NCBI RefSeq assembly: GCF_000617845.2
Contig: NZ_DF820425.1
Coordinates: forward strand, 7,050,465 to 7,114,464
Reading direction: 5' to 3'
Origin: Bradyrhizobium sp. DOA9
Lineage (GTDB): Bacteria; Pseudomonadota; Alphaproteobacteria; Rhizobiales; Xanthobacteraceae
DNA: 64,000 nucleotides
Shown: positions 63,972-64,000 of the stretch, piece after piece
How the letters are laid out: the number at the start of each line of letters is the position of its first letter
How positions within the stretch are numbered: position 1 is the stretch's first letter
The notes under the pieces: model-generated
The model's input: the letters and a program-made list of their open reading frames with translations, nothing else
The model's database searches: none
Told to the model about the DNA's origin: nothing
Program-made: the position numbers and the translations under genes

Positions 63972-64000
63972 GCTTTTTTTTGAAGCTGAGCTTCTCGGCA
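63972..64000 (-). CDS. IS630-family transposase, end of the first reading frame (runs off the window)
   Basis: On the minus strand the sequence reads AEKLSFKKKR in one frame and then passes a run of eight A before the frame of 63378-63971 opens with SVAAGERDRPDVA. Relatives read this as one continuous stretch (LSFKKS-AAE-DRPDV). A +1 (or -2) shift on the A-run is needed to join the frames, either programmed or a mutation. Confidence 0.6.

Overview
The window looks like chromosomal DNA of a high-GC alphaproteobacterium of the Bradyrhizobium/Nitrobacteraceae type. Signs of this are the strong G/C third-position bias, the dispersed palindromic intergenic repeats (CCTCTCCC...GGGAGAGG, AAAGCGCGATGA..., and inverted-repeat copies around GTCATGGCCGGG), and gene families typical of that group. 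The assignment is by inference from content; no marker gene was compared.

Layout. 1-16.3 kb is mixed housekeeping and catabolic DNA: the start of hemC, a GMC oxidoreductase, a TetR regulator facing a SnoaL-like gene across a palindromic operator cluster, a GGDEF-EAL c-di-GMP enzyme, an IS5-family element, a vanA-gntR-vanB-like aromatic O-demethylase operon with candidate operators, phosphoglucomutase, a c-type cytochrome, an OmpR-type response regulator, and a Bug-type solute-binding protein paired with an MBL-fold hydrolase.

16.3-49.1 kb is a large exopolysaccharide locus built from several blocks. It holds four GT4 glycosyltransferases, two flippase-like proteins, a Wzy-like polymerase, four acyltransferase-3 proteins, a pyruvyltransferase-family protein, a PslG-like secreted glycosidase, a Wzz/BY-kinase copolymerase, a polyprenyl-phosphate sugar-phosphate transferase (chain initiation) and gmd-fcl for GDP-L-fucose. 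Phosphoglucomutase at 11-12.7 kb could feed the same sugar-nucleotide pool. Inside the locus is a 1302-residue protein (24318-28226) that joins a glycosidase-like head, three exact-length 166-residue tandem repeats and a C-terminus like that of type I secreted proteins.

49.5-60.1 kb is a type I secretion and adhesin module: a TolC-family porin, a LapB-like ABC exporter, a LapC/HlyD-like adaptor, a LapG-like periplasmic cysteine protease and, convergent to them, a 1274-residue LapA-like adhesin. The adhesin has a retention-module N-terminus, a PAAG motif of the kind LapG cleaves, two 570-bp repeats that differ at only 4 positions, and an RTX C-terminus. The likely picture is a cell that makes a decorated, fucose-containing polysaccharide and holds a releasable adhesin on its surface, possibly under c-di-GMP control. 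No LapD receptor and no Wza-type outer-membrane polysaccharide exporter is visible here. The last 4 kb has small secreted proteins of unknown function, a coiled-coil membrane protein and part of an IS630-family element running off the end.
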